DNA from: JBDTVS01 sp040007095
GTDB taxonomy: Bacteria; Acidobacteriota; Vicinamibacteria; Vicinamibacterales; CAVVIG01
Direction: 5' to 3'
Assembly: GCA_040007095.1 (NCBI GenBank)
Contig: JBDTVS010000066.1
Location: 1-36,399 of the forward strand
Length of the DNA stretch: 36,399 nt
Within the stretch, counting starts at the first letter, position 1. Each line of letters begins with the position of its first letter. The position numbers and the translations under genes are program-made. The notes beneath the pieces are model-generated. The model saw only the letters and a list, made by a program, of their open reading frames with translations, searched no databases and had not been told where the DNA came from. This document shows positions 18,207-28,639 of the stretch, in pieces.

Positions 18207-18517
18207 GTGATCCTCCTGACGGGAAGCGTAGAAATCGTGCGCGGCCTGAAATCTGAAGAGTTGTCGTGGCTGATGTACGGCCGCCCTGAGGCTGCGGGTC
18301 TGTTGCGGCGATCAGGATGGATGCTCCGGATGACGACGCGTCGAACGCGCGGTAACCGTTGCGCAAACTCTGTGTAACTCGTCGAGTCCGGCGCGGCCTG
18401 GAATGTTTTCAACTTATTGACGCACTGGTCACTTGACCTTTGCAGGACCCAACTACTGTTCGGTGCTCGAAGCGCCTCCGACACCCTTCGTCGGTTTTCA
18501 AGGGAGAGCAGAGAGCA
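18207..18517. other. Divergent promoter region between phosphoesterase and TonB receptor
   Basis: No gene is visible. The region must contain both start regions. An AGGGAGAG site lies just before 18518. The only other structure I see is the repeat set at 18352-18378. Confidence 0.5.
18352..18378 (-). promoter_or_regulatory. Three GTTAC-like direct repeats (candidate Pho box)
   Basis: Read on the minus strand, GTTAC, GTTTG and GTTAC occur at 18378, 18368 and 18356 downward. The outer two are exactly 22 bp apart, with the middle one near the half-way point. The set is about 150 bp upstream of the phosphoesterase start and in its direction. Confidence 0.35.
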
Positions 18518-20670
18518 ATGAACATCAGGAACATCACCGTCGCCGCGCTCGCCATCCTGATCTGCGCGCTGGTCTCTCGGGAGGCCAGTGCCCAGACGGG
18601 CACCGCTGCGCCGCAGCCGCAGACCCTGAACGTCACCGTGCAGGTGACGGCCACACGCTTTGGTGAACCCATCCAGGAGGTCCCTGGTGCCGTCAGCGCG
18701 ATCACGGGTGAAGAAATGCGCGCCCGCGGCGCCACCGACCTGCGCACCGCGCTCGCGTTGCTTGGCGGCGTCAGCGTTGCACCGGGAGGCGATGCCGGTC
18801 CGGCGAGCGCCGTGCCGGGACTGTTGGGCGTGCGCGAGGTGGACGACCTGCTGTTGGCATCCCTGCTGGTGGGGCCTTCGTGCCGCAGGTCGCGGCCATC
18901 AGTTTGAACAACGTCGAGCGCATCGAGGTACTGCGCGGTGCGGCGCCGGTGTACTTCGGCACGACCGCCTTCGCTGGCACGATCAACGTGATTCACTTTG
19001 CTGCCGGACACGCCGAACAATCGGCCAGCGTCAGGTACGGCAGCTATGGCTCGTGGGGCATTGGCGCTGCGAAGGTCTTGTCTACCGGTGACGTGAGCCA
19101 ATCGATCAGTGGTGAGGTGAGCGACGACAAGCTCTCCGATCCGCGCGCCGGCTACAGACGGGCTCAGGGCAGTTGGCGGCTGGCCTCCAAGCTGGGTCGC
19201 GGCATCGTCACTGCCGATGTGAATCTGCTGGCGTTGCGACAACAACCCAACAGCCCGGCGCCGATCGACGAACGGACCGGACAATTCACCACGCAGCTGC
19301 CGGTGGATTTCAACCAGAACCCTGCCGATGAAAAGCTGAACACCGATCGCTACCAGTTGGCACTCGGCTACGACGTGCCACTGTCATTCGGACGCTGGGG
19401 CACCGCGCTGGCCTACACCGACACCCATTCCGACAGCGTGCGCGGTTTCATCGATATCGGGGATACCCCACAGCCGTGGAGCCCGAAAACCAATGCGGAC
19501 CTGGAGTCTTTCAAGCAGTCGCTGCACTTGCGCGACCTGTTCATCGACAGTCATCTGACCACCAGGTTCACGCCGGCGCTCGACCTCACCGCCGGAGTCA
19601 ACCTCCTGGTAGGCCGCGCCAACGCGAACAGCCTCCGCTACGGCCTGAGGTTGCTCCTCGATGGCGTCAGCCAGGCGCCAGACATCGAATCGGTCAGCCC
19701 CAAAGGGACCGTCGATTTGAACGACCGCCGCAGCTTCGTGGGGCTGTATGCACAGAGCCGGTATCAACTCACCCCGAGTGCCAGTGTGCTGGCTGGGCTA
19801 CGGTGGAACAGCACGCGTGAAACCCGCGATGAAACGCGCGTCAACAGCCGAGGTGTCGTCACGCCAACCGCGGCCGCGCAAGACATCGACCGCCTCAGCG
19901 GGTCGCTGGGCGCGCGCTGGAAGGTCTGGCAGGCCGCGGAGGCGACGACGTTCAACGCGTTGACGCTGCATGCCAGCGTGGGCCACACCTTTCAGCCAGC
20001 GCAAATCGATTTTGGTCCCAATCCCGAGGCCAATCCCGAAGGGGGCGGCCTCCTCAAGCCCGAGACCCAGCGCAGCCTTGTGACCGGCCTCAAGGCCGAT
20101 TCGCCGGGCGGCAAATTCGAGCTCGACATCGACGGTTTCTTCGTCGACTTCTACAACCAACCCGTGCAAGCCACTTCTGGGGGGATTGCCGTGCTGCGTT
20201 CGGTCGGCGAACAACGCTACAAGGGCATTGATCTCGAGGGCGCCCTGCGCCCCGCCAAAGGCTGGACGGTCAAGGCCAATGTCACCCTGAGCGATGCTCG
20301 CTACCGCGATTTTCTGACGGTCATTGATGGCACGCCCACTCAGTTGGCGGGCAAGCGCCAGGTATTGACGCCGTCGCTGCGCGCCAGTGGAGGCTTGGTC
20401 TATGCGCCCCAGCGCGGGTGGGGCGGGTCGCTGACCTCCGCCTGGACCGGCAGGCACTGGTTGAACGGCCTCAATACGTTCGCGGCACCGGCCTACACCG
20501 TTGTCGACGCGTCGTTGGGTTACCGTTTTGATAGTTTCACCTTGTCGATCTCGGGAACCAATCTGGGCAACCGGCGCGACGCCGTGCAGCTGAGCGAGCT
20601 GGGAGAAGACCAGTTCTACCGCATGGCTGCCCGCCGTGTTGATGCGACCGTGAGCTGGCAGTTCAAATAG
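18518..20670 (+). pseudogene. TonB-dependent receptor with a frameshifting deletion in the plug
   Basis: The start has a good ribosome-binding site and a signal peptide (VAALAILICALVSREASAQ). The TonB box/plug region follows (VQVTATRFGEPIQEVPGAVS). The frame then fails near 18858. The sequence goes from REVDDLLL straight to a shifted GIPAGGAFVPQV, where the family has LLLVDGIPAGG, so about 7 nt (the VDG codons) are gone. From there the second frame is complete: RIEVLRGAAPVYFGTTAFAG, a full 22-strand-type barrel, and a C-terminal aromatic-ended strand (DATVSWQFK). Apart from that small indel the gene is full length, so the break is recent or an assembly error. Its position between two secreted phosphoesterases suggests uptake of a phosphorus compound or its metal complex (inference). 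Confidence 0.85.
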
Positions 20671-20830
20671 CCATTCGCGTCTAGCAAAAAGTTACCCGCG
20701 GTTGTCTCGGCCTTCAGTACATCGTCACGCCTCGCTCGTATCCTTCGACCACGTTCGTCGCCAGACCGGAAGTCGAACTCATCGCAGACGCATCGGGCAA
20801 TGTCATCGACTCACCCCGAAAGGAATCACA

Positions 20831-23824
20831 ATGCGACACCGAACACTGCAACAATTGCTCAACTTGGGTATGGTCACAGCCGCGGTCGTGCTGGCTCTGT
20901 CAGCTCGTGCCTATCTCCAAGAACACCTCGTCGATGATCGAAGGATCGATGAGCGCACCGACAACAACCGAGGAGAACCAACAAGTCCTCTGCCGCTGCC
21001 CACCGGCCAGTTCATTACGCCGAAAGTCATCAAGGGAGCGGTTCAGCAATACCTGAATCCTGGCCTGATCCATTACCCGGACTTCGTGGCCGGCGAGGCC
21101 GTGCGATCGCAGCTCAGCCCTGACGGCACGACGTTGGCCATCATTACCGCCGGTCAGAACTCGCTCGACAAAGCTGACGGCACGCTCGATATGGTCAACT
21201 CGACCCAATTCATCTTCCTCTACAACGTGGAAGGTCCGAACAAGGTCAAGCCGGTGCTCGTGCAGGTGATTCAGCAGCTAAACGCCCACGTCGGCCTGGT
21301 CTTCGCACCGGATGGCAACACCCTCTACGCCGCGGGCGGGGCAGACGACGCGGTGTACATCTATGGGAAGACTCCTGGCCCCCGTCAAAAAGGAAGGCCG
21401 TCTCAGGATTTGTGGGTGTTGTCGACGCAGATTGCCCTCGGCCACGCCAATACAGGCGTCGGGCTGGGGGTCCGGCCCAACGCCAGCGGTCTCGGCGTCT
21501 CGGCCGACGGGACGACCTTGGTTGTCGTCAACAACTACAACGATTCGATCAGCATCATCGATACAGCGGCGCGCAAGGTCCGCTACGAGCACGACTTGCG
21601 CCCCTTCTTCGCGGACAACGAGGGCACCGACGGCGTTGCCGGCGGCACGTTCCCGTTCGCCGTCGTCGTGAAAGGCAATGAGACTGCCTATGTCTCGTCG
21701 GACCGCGATCGCGAAGTGGTCGTGGTCGACATCTCCTCTACCACCGCCGGGCACCTCCTTGCGCGCATCAAGCTGGACGGGAACGCTCTTGGGATGACCC
21801 TCGACGCATCGCAGTCCACACTCTATGTGGCGCAGGACAACGCCGACCAGGTCGCGGTGATCGACACCGCGACCAACAAGGTCACGGCCAGGATCGACGC
21901 GCGCGCGCCTGCCGGGATGCTGCCTCCGAAGTACACCGGCGTGGCGACCTTTGCCGTGACGCTCTCTCCCGACGGCGACACGCTGTACGCAGTCAACAGC
22001 GGCGCCAACTCCGTCGCAGTCATCCCGCTGAGCGGTCGGAAGGCTGGCACGGTCAGCGGCCTGATTCCGACCGCCTATGAGCCTCACGACGTCACCTTCA
22101 GCGCCGACGGCTCGCGGATGTACATCGTCAATGGCAAGAGTGGCACCGGCCCGAATCCCGAACACCTGGCCGGCAGCACCGCCAACCTGACGAGCATCAT
22201 CTACCCTGGCGGCAATGCGGCGGCGGCGGCCGACGCGAGAGCGTCGAACCAATACCAGTTCCAGTTGGAGCGAGCGTCCCTGGTCAGTATTCCCCTGCCA
22301 GGCGCGAGCGAACTGCGCGGCCTGACGGACCGAGTCGCGAAGAATAATCTCTACTCGGTCGCGCCCAACGCAAAAGACACGAGAGTGATGGACTTCCTGC
22401 GGACGCGCATCAAGCACGTGATTTATATCGTCAAGGAGAATCGCACCTTCGATCAGGTTCTGGGCGACCTGAAGAACGGCGCGAACGGCGACCGGCACTT
22501 GACTCAGTTCGGCCAATCTCTCACGCCGAACAATCATCGCCTGGCCACCAGCTTCGTCACGCTGGACAACTTCATGCACCCCGGAGACGGCAGCATGGAC
22601 GGATGGTCCTGGTCGATGCAAGGTCGTGTCACCAACACGGAGACGATCACGCAGCAAATCAACTACGCCTTCGTCAATCGCGGCCTGTCGTATGAGTCCG
22701 AAGGCACCAATCGCAACGTGCCGGTCAACTTCGCGACGGTTGCGCAGCGCGACGCCGCGGCCGGGGTGGCCGGGACCACCAACTACAGCAACGCCTCGGC
22801 GACTCTCCCCGGCGGCACGACCAACCTCCTGGCGGGAACCGGCAACCACGCGTCCGCCGATGCACCCTTCGGCATCCAGGATGGCTACATCTTCAACGCG
22901 GTGCTGCACGCTGGCGGAACCGTACGTAACTACGGCTTTCTGGTGAACAACATCGGCAGCATCGGCACGAAGGCCGCGCCGGTATCCGACCCGTTCGCTT
23001 CCGGTGTCATTCAGGTCGCGCCGTTGGCGCCGGCGTTGGCCTCGCTGACCGACGTGTACTTCCGCGGCTACGATCAGAATTATCCGGACCTGTGGCGTTA
23101 CAACGAGTGGAAGCGGGAGTTCGACCAGTTCGTCGTCAATGGCGACCTGCCCAGCTTGTCGCTGGTGCGCTTCAGTCACGACCACATGGGCAGCTTCGGC
23201 ACCGCGCTCGGGGGCGTGAACACTCCGGAAACGCAGCAGGCCGATTGCGACCTCGCACTGGGCCGTCTGGTCGAGGCCGTGGCGCACAGTCCGTTCGCCG
23301 CCGACACCCTGATCATCGTCACCGAAGACGACGTACAAGACGGACCCGACCACGTCGATTCGCATCGTGGCCCGGCCCTGGTCGTGGGACCATATGTGAA
23401 ACAAGGCAAGGTCATCAGCACTCGTTACAACCAGGTCAGCGCGCTGCGCACGATCGAGGACGTGTTGGGCACGCAGCACATCAACCTGAACACCGCCTTT
23501 CAGCGGCCGATGGCCGACGTGTTCGACATCCAGTCTTCTGGTGTCTGGACGTATGCGGCCGAGGCGTCAACCGTGCTGTCCACCACGATGCTGGCTTTGG
23601 CCTGGGACGGACCAGAAGGCGTGAGATTCGCCGCGGGTCCGAAAGTCACGCCCCAACACGACGCGGCGTATTGGGATCGCGTGACGGCCGGGTACAACTT
23701 TTCTGAAGCCGACCAGGTGCCCACGGCACAGTTCAACAGAGTGCTATGGACCGGCTTGATGGGGAGCAGGCCGTATCCAGCGCGCCGCGGCCAGGCCTCG
23801 AGCAGGAAGGACGACGACGACTGA
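20831..23824 (+). CDS. YVTN beta-propeller fused to phosphoesterase, second copy
   Basis: A 997-residue protein starting at the ATG at 20831 (AAAGGA just upstream, signal-like hydrophobic segment MVTAAVVLALSARA). Earlier in-frame codons add no plausible sequence. Residues about 90-450 hold YVTN-like blades (TLYAAGGADDAVYIYG, TLVVVNNYNDSISIID, TLYVAQDNADQVAVID, TLYAVNSGANSVAVI). The phosphoesterase domain follows, with KENRTFDQVLGD near 534 and EDDVQDGPDHVDSHRG near 830 as metal-site segments. Compared with the 858-residue paralogue it carries an insertion rich in Asn/Thr/Gly/Ala (about 610-720) and an acidic C-tail (KDDDD). It is 160 bp downstream of the TonB receptor in the same direction, so probably co-regulated. 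Confidence 0.92.
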   Translation: MRHRTLQQLLNLGMVTAAVVLALSARAYLQEHLVDDRRIDERTDNNRGEPTSPLPLPTGQFITPKVIKGAVQQYLNPGLIHYPDFVAGEAVRSQLSPDGTTLAIITAGQNSLDKADGTLDMVNSTQFIFLYNVEGPNKVKPVLVQVIQQLNAHVGLVFAPDGNTLYAAGGADDAVYIYGKTPGPRQKGRPSQDLWVLSTQIALGHANTGVGLGVRPNASGLGVSADGTTLVVVNNYNDSISIIDTAARKVRYEHDLRPFFADNEGTDGVAGGTFPFAVVVKGNETAYVSSDRDREVVVVDISSTTAGHLLARIKLDGNALGMTLDASQSTLYVAQDNADQVAVIDTATNKVTARIDARAPAGMLPPKYTGVATFAVTLSPDGDTLYAVNSGANSVAVIPLSGRKAGTVSGLIPTAYEPHDVTFSADGSRMYIVNGKSGTGPNPEHLAGSTANLTSIIYPGGNAAAAADARASNQYQFQLERASLVSIPLPGASELRGLTDRVAKNNLYSVAPNAKDTRVMDFLRTRIKHVIYIVKENRTFDQVLGDLKNGANGDRHLTQFGQSLTPNNHRLATSFVTLDNFMHPGDGSMDGWSWSMQGRVTNTETITQQINYAFVNRGLSYESEGTNRNVPVNFATVAQRDAAAGVAGTTNYSNASATLPGGTTNLLAGTGNHASADAPFGIQDGYIFNAVLHAGGTVRNYGFLVNNIGSIGTKAAPVSDPFASGVIQVAPLAPALASLTDVYFRGYDQNYPDLWRYNEWKREFDQFVVNGDLPSLSLVRFSHDHMGSFGTALGGVNTPETQQADCDLALGRLVEAVAHSPFAADTLIIVTEDDVQDGPDHVDSHRGPALVVGPYVKQGKVISTRYNQVSALRTIEDVLGTQHINLNTAFQRPMADVFDIQSSGVWTYAAEASTVLSTTMLALAWDGPEGVRFAAGPKVTPQHDAAYWDRVTAGYNFSEADQVPTAQFNRVLWTGLMGSRPYPARRGQASSRKDDDD

Positions 23825-24051
23825 CGAGACTATTGGTTCGAGTTGGTGCGTGGCCGCCCGGTCAACGAAGGACAACGCGGATGGTCTCGAGGAGCGTCGA
23901 GGCTATCCGCGTTCAATAATCTCACGAGGCGCTTGCCGCGCAGTAGAGAGTACGTGCCAACGGTCGGCTTCGCGGGACAGCCACGAATTTACGCATCCGA
24001 GCGTCGAACGACACACCGCCCTGATGTCGTCGTGGCACCGTAGCACCACAT
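23825..24051. other. Gene-free stretch before the mannosyltransferase
   Basis: No coding region, RNA, repeat or terminator hairpin is evident. It presumably includes the promoter for the downstream two-gene unit. Confidence 0.4.
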
Positions 24052-25197
24052 GTGGGTGGCCGAGCGCACGTGACGGCGCGAACCCTGCGATTCATCTTCT
24101 CGATGTTTCTGGCGACCCGTCTCGCCCTCTTCGCCATTGCGATCTTCGCCGTCCTGCGAATGCCCATCAACGCGATCGAGGCGCGCGGGTTCCATCTGCC
24201 GCCGCAGCCTCATGCGTTTCTCGAAGCCTGGGCGCGCTACGACGCCTGTTGGTATGTCGTCATCGCCGAGCACGGCTACCGCGGGCCCATCGGTCCCTAC
24301 GGCGACATGCGGGCCAACTTCTTCCCGCTCTTCCCCGCATTGGTGACGGCGGTGATCCCGTTCGCGCGCACACCATTGCTCGCCGGGCTGATCGTCTCCA
24401 ACGCGTGCTATCTGGTCTTTCTCATCCTGCTCTGGAAGATCGTGCGGCTCGATTGGAGCGCAGAGGTCGCCCGCCGCGCCCTGTGGATCTATGTGCTGTT
24501 TCCGAGCGCGTTCTTTCTCTCCGGCGCCTACAGCGAATCGGTGTTGCTGGCCGTCGCCGCCGGCGCGGTGTTGGCGGCTCGACGCCGGCAGTGGGTCGTC
24601 GCTGGTGTCCTCGCGGGCCTCGCCACGCTGACGCGCCCGGTCGGCATTGCGGCGGTCGTCCCAATCGTGGCCGAGTACCTCACCATGCGGAGGGACAACC
24701 TGTCGACTGCTCATTCTTGGCTGGTTCCCGTCCAGATTCTTGTCCCGCCACTGCTGGCCGTCGCAGCGTATCTGGCGTTCGCCGACATTGCGTTCGGTGA
24801 CCCGCTGGCCACGCTGTCGGGTCAAGCAGCGATCCGCGGTCCGATGGTCGCACCGTGGCAGCCGTTCATCAACCTCTGGCACGCTGGACCCCGACTGCAC
24901 ACCTACGACAATTCGGTCGTCGATGCGGCGTTGGCCCTCGTGGCCGTCACCAGCCTTCCGGCGATCTATGCGCGCGTGCGTCCAAGTTATGCGTGCTACG
25001 CCTTCCTGATCGTCCTGATTCCTCTCTCGGGGTCGCTCATGTCGTTCAACCGGCTGTTGCTGCCCTCGTTTCCACACGCCATTCTGCTCGCGCGGTTCGT
25101 GAAGCGTCCCTGGGCGTTGGTGGCGCTCCTCGTGCCGTGCGCCATCCTCGAGGCGGTCCTGATGGCCACGTTTGCGACCTGGAACTGGGTCGCGTGA
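24052..25197 (+). CDS. PIG-V-like integral-membrane mannosyltransferase
   Basis: A polytopic protein of up to 381 residues with about nine hydrophobic helices. It shows the PIG-V/GPI-mannosyltransferase-2 pattern: FLEAWARYDACWYVVIAEHG, NFFPLFPALV and YVLFPSAFFLSGAYSES, then RRQWVVAGVLAGLATLTRPVG. Such bacterial proteins use a polyprenyl-phosphate sugar donor to glycosylate a lipid or protein outside the membrane. The GTG at 24052 or the one at 24070 could be the start; the latter sits closer to the first helix. The stop overlaps the next start by 4 bp (GTGA), coupling the gene to the PHP hydrolase. Confidence 0.82.
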   Translation: MGGRAHVTARTLRFIFSMFLATRLALFAIAIFAVLRMPINAIEARGFHLPPQPHAFLEAWARYDACWYVVIAEHGYRGPIGPYGDMRANFFPLFPALVTAVIPFARTPLLAGLIVSNACYLVFLILLWKIVRLDWSAEVARRALWIYVLFPSAFFLSGAYSESVLLAVAAGAVLAARRRQWVVAGVLAGLATLTRPVGIAAVVPIVAEYLTMRRDNLSTAHSWLVPVQILVPPLLAVAAYLAFADIAFGDPLATLSGQAAIRGPMVAPWQPFINLWHAGPRLHTYDNSVVDAALALVAVTSLPAIYARVRPSYACYAFLIVLIPLSGSLMSFNRLLLPSFPHAILLARFVKRPWALVALLVPCAILEAVLMATFATWNWVA

Positions 25198-26645
25198 CGT
25201 CGAGGCTGCTCACGCTCAGCATCGGCGTCTTTGTCGCAGCGGTGGTGGTGCTGGACCACGTGCCCACGCCAGCGGTGGCGGCATCCCCTGACGTCGTGAC
25301 CCTGAGCGGTGTGCTGACGTCAGCCGATCGGGATTGGGGAGGGGAGCGGACATTTATCGTGCCGAGCGGGACCTCGGCGATTGACATCGATCTGACATGC
25401 CCGGACGGTGAGCCCGAGTCCCTGCTGGACTTCGGCGTCGGCGGGCCGTCGGGACTTCGTGGCTGGAGCACCGCGCGTCACGACCACGTGCACCTGGATG
25501 CCCTCTCCGCCAGCCTCGGCTACCTTCCGGGCCCGATCGAGGCTGGCCAGTGGCGCGTCCTCCTCGGCGCGCCGCCCCGTCGCGACGGCTCCAACACGGC
25601 GTACCAAATCACCGTCCGTCTGTCGAACGGGCCCGCGCCAACGTGGCCGGTCCTGCGCGCGTCGCCGGGATGGTTTGCCGGCGATCTGCACGTCCATTCC
25701 GGACACAGCGACGGGTATCGCGACGATCCCCGGGGGCGTCAGCGCCCGGTCCTCGTGCGCGACGTGATCGCCGCCGGCAGTGCGGCGCAGTTGGATTTTC
25801 TGGCGATCACGGACCACAACACGGCGAGCCACTGGGTCGACATCGATCGTGCTCAAGCCGCAAGCCCCACCCTCCTGCTGTTGCATGGCCGCGAAATCAC
25901 GACAGCCCGTGGTCATTTCAATGCGATCGGCGAGCGCCGGTTTACCGACTTTCGTCTGGGTCCACGCCGGCCGATGTCCACCCTCCTGGAGCAGGTCGCG
26001 CGAAACGGCGCGTTCGTGTCGATCAATCACGCCTGGTTGTCGTCGAGCGACTGGTGCAACGGGTGTGGTTGGGCTGACCGCGACGCGGAGACGATGCAGC
26101 GCGTCGCTGGCATCGAAGTACTGAACGGGTCTACGCCGACTCGTGGGATCGCTGGGCCCGGGTGGGCATTCTGGGCGGACCGCCTGGAGCACGGCCAACA
26201 CGCCGTGCCCGTCGGTGGGAGTGATGTCCACGATCCGTTCGAAGGCCGCGCATCTCTGCGCAGCCCTGCGACGGTCGTATGGGCCTCGGCCCTGTCTGAA
26301 GAGGCCATCGTGGCCGGCTTGAAGTCTGGGCGCGTGTTCGTCCGCGCGTCACCAGGCTCCAAATCGGTCCTCGATCTGACCGCGCGCTCCGCCCAGACGA
26401 CGGTCGGCATGGGTCAAACAATCGGACCGGGTCGTGTGACGCTCGCCGCGCACGTGACAGGATCGGCCCGTCAGCAGTGCTACTGGATTCGCCGCGGGCA
26501 CAAGTCGGAGCCGGTCGACCTGTTGAGCGACGATGACACGACCACGCTGACCGTGGACGCGGTGTCAGGCGACTGGTTCAGCGTCATTGTCAGCCGAGAC
26601 GGACAGCCGCAGCTGATTTCAAACGCGGTGTTCGTGAAGAACTGA
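25194..26645 (+). CDS. CehA/McbA-family PHP-domain metallohydrolase
   Basis: A 483-residue protein. The GTG at 25194 overlaps the upstream stop and opens directly with a signal peptide (LTLSIGVFVAAVVVL). An N-terminal beta domain (about 45-155) precedes a PHP domain: WFAGDLHVHSGHSDG (about 163), FLAITDHNT (about 201), HGREITTARGHFNAIG, SINHAW (about 276) and VGGSDVHD (about 341) carry the His/Asp metal ligands. The CehA/McbA name comes from members that hydrolyse carbaryl-type esters, but most relatives have unknown substrates, and phosphoesterase activity is typical of the PHP fold. All ligands appear present. A broken paralogue lies at 29230-29678. Confidence 0.9.
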   Translation: MTSRLLTLSIGVFVAAVVVLDHVPTPAVAASPDVVTLSGVLTSADRDWGGERTFIVPSGTSAIDIDLTCPDGEPESLLDFGVGGPSGLRGWSTARHDHVHLDALSASLGYLPGPIEAGQWRVLLGAPPRRDGSNTAYQITVRLSNGPAPTWPVLRASPGWFAGDLHVHSGHSDGYRDDPRGRQRPVLVRDVIAAGSAAQLDFLAITDHNTASHWVDIDRAQAASPTLLLLHGREITTARGHFNAIGERRFTDFRLGPRRPMSTLLEQVARNGAFVSINHAWLSSSDWCNGCGWADRDAETMQRVAGIEVLNGSTPTRGIAGPGWAFWADRLEHGQHAVPVGGSDVHDPFEGRASLRSPATVVWASALSEEAIVAGLKSGRVFVRASPGSKSVLDLTARSAQTTVGMGQTIGPGRVTLAAHVTGSARQQCYWIRRGHKSEPVDLLSDDDTTTLTVDAVSGDWFSVIVSRDGQPQLISNAVFVKN

Positions 26646-26788
26646 AGTATGCCGCCGACAAGCCGAGCTCACCGCGAGAGAGCGCCATGGGATGCTCGAC
26701 GCTCGTCACCGAATGTTTTCTTCCTGGTCGAGCCGCTGTCATACAGGTCTGACACTCTTTCACACGTGCGACGAGTCTCCCACTGAAG

Positions 26789-27245
26789 GTGCGCTACTCC
26801 AAGGACGCACCGCACATCGGCGTCTCACCCACGGTGGAGGCCATCTACGAACGTCTGGCCCCCCTCTACGACCTGATCTACGGCGCGACCCTTGATCACG
26901 GGCGGCGCCACGCCATGACGCGCCTCGCCCCGTCCTGCGGAGAGTCGATCTTGGAGATCGGCGTCGGCACCGGTTTGAGCGCGCTCCACTACCCACGAGG
27001 CTGTCGTGTGGTGGCGATTGACCTGTCGGCGCACATGATCGGGCGCGCACGACTTCGATTGGCGCGCCGCGGAGTTCAACACGTGTCCCTGTGCCGAATG
27101 GATGCCGCGCACCTCGCCTTTCAGGACGCGCAATTCGACGCCATCTCCGCCCCCTACGTCATGAATATCGTGTCCGACCCGGCGAGGGTCGCGCGGGCGA
27201 TGCTTCGGGTGTGTCGGCCCTCGGGGCGGCTCGTGCTGCTCAACC
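26789..27245 (+). pseudogene. SAM-dependent methyltransferase, 3' truncated
   Basis: From a GTG at 26789 the frame gives a class I methyltransferase resembling phospholipid N-methyltransferases (PmtA type): YERLAPLYDLIYGATLDHGR, motif I ILEIGVGTGLSALHYP, motif II VVAIDLSAHMIGRA, then MDAAHLAFQDAQFDAISAPY and MLRVCRPSGRLVLLN. After LLN the homology ends and the frame runs through unrelated sequence, so the last 50 or so residues of the domain are lost. The break adjoins an inverted aminotransferase fragment, suggesting a rearrangement joined the two. Confidence 0.75.
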
Positions 27246-27338
27246 CCTGCTGTCGATCTGGGCCTTCTCGCCACTGCTATTGCTTCTCGATCCGACGGCG
27301 ATGGGCACGCTCGAGCAACATGCGGACTGGCTCGGCAT

Positions 27339-27611
27339 TTCGGGTGCGCGGTCCCGCAGCCGACGGGCGAGTCGATCGAACCCGGTGCGGCGCTGCTCGC
27401 AGACTTCAGCCGGCCCGCGATCGGACCGGAAGAACCGGTCGGCGCTGTACTCGTAGAACGACACGAGTTTCGCCAACCGTTGGGAGATCCGCGGGTGACC
27501 GTGTATCGACCGGTGCTTGGCCTTCGCCAATTGCATCCGCGCTCGCATCCCGGGAAGCGCAGAAGCGAAGGCCACCAGTCCCGCCGTGGAAAGAGCAAGA
27601 ATCGTGTTCAT
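27339..27611 (-). pseudogene. Class III aminotransferase (glutamate-1-semialdehyde aminomutase-like), 5' fragment
   Basis: From the ATG at 27611 the minus strand reads about 90 residues, including RARMQLAKAKHRSIHGHPRI, LAKLVSFYEYSADRFFRSD and EQRRTGFDRLARRLRDRAPE. This resembles the N-terminal arm of one group of class III PLP aminotransferases. The PLP-binding Lys domain is missing entirely, and the sequence becomes unrecognisable towards 27250, where the opposing methyltransferase fragment ends. Identification rests on recalled family similarity and is moderate. Confidence 0.5.
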
Positions 27612-27748
27612 CCGGTGGGTTCGTCGGCGCGCGGGCGACCGGGCGGATCGATGGTTCGACAGCTTCCTCGAGGCCCTCCACGAGGCCGGAGGGGGAGCGC
27701 CTCTCACGAAGTCGCGATGCGGTCGATCGTCGCCGAGCGGCACGGTAC

Positions 27749-28535
27749 ATGGAACGATGCGGTTGGACGGCAGGCGGACGGCTATTGCGAGTACTTGTCT
27801 CGCTCCACGACGTAACGCCGGTTCACCAGCGCCGGATCGAGCGAGCCGAGCGTCTGTTCGGCGAACTGGACGTGTCGGAAGTCCTGTATCTGCTGGTTCC
27901 GAACTCTCACCGCACGGCCGCAGTGAATCCGATCGCGATTTCGTGGCCTGGTGCCGACGGAAACGGCCGTTCTCAGTTCATTGGGCGCTGCACGGTTATT
28001 ACCATCAGGAGCTCGATGAGGACAGGCGTACCGACCGCTGTGCGATCGCCGGGTTGAAACGTGGGCTGCTCACCAACGGAGAAGGCGAGTTCCTGTCGCT
28101 GACGGGCGATCGTCTGCGCGAACGTGTGGCACACGGACGTGCGGTGTCCGAGCGGCTGCTCCAGACTCCGCCAGAGACATTCGTGGCGCCGGCTTGGCTG
28201 TTCGGGCCCGAGTTATCGGCCGCGCTCGCCGGCGCCGGGCATTGGCTACACCGAAGACCATGGACATGTCTACAAGATCGCCACCGGTCAGGCCTGCGCC
28301 TGCCCGGTGATCACGTGGTCGTCGCGTTCGGCACTCCGGCGGGCCGTGTCGCAGCAGGTGTGCGAGCGGCTCTTGTCGCGTTGGCGGAATCAGCCGGCGA
28401 TACGTATTGCCGAGCACCCCCGGCGACTTCGACCACGCGTGCTGCGAAGCCCATATCACGCGCGTCCTGGAGGCGGCCTTGGGACATCGCACGTGCGCGC
28501 GGTACGCCGATCTGTTTGAAGACGGAAATTCCAGA
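27749..28535 (+). pseudogene. DUF2334-type polysaccharide deacetylase, at least three frameshifts
   Basis: The ATG at 27749 starts LLRVLVSLHDVTPVHQRRIE...VLYLLVPN, the opening of DUF2334 deacetylases (HDVTP motif with a metal-binding Asp). Near 27925 the homology passes to a second frame (SDRDFVAWCRRKRPFSVHWALHGYYH, GEGEFLSLTGD, ERLLQTPPETFVAPAWLFGP). Near 28240 it passes to a third (GIGYTEDHGHVYKIATG, VITWSSRSALRRA, AIRIAEHP). Near 28412 it passes to a fourth (HPGDFDHACCEAHITRVLEA). Together these cover nearly the full family length, so the gene decayed by small indels and not by deletion. Confidence 0.8.
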
Positions 28536-28639
28536 CAGATTCACGAACCACCCGACGATCGCCGCGATTCCCGACGATCCTGACGTTTGTCGAGATTGGA
28601 AGATGGTAAGGTGCGCCCCTGGCGAGTGTGCCCCACGCT

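Noticed and set aside
21278..23479. A 733-codon minus-strand open frame opposite the second phosphoesterase
   Set aside because: Its composition is typical of an antisense shadow in GC-rich DNA, with no domain; the plus-strand gene is certain.
27246..28057. A longer methyltransferase protein running through to 28057
   Set aside because: After LVLLN the frame is Arg-rich noise and then enters the deacetylase start in its own correct frame; chance read-through.
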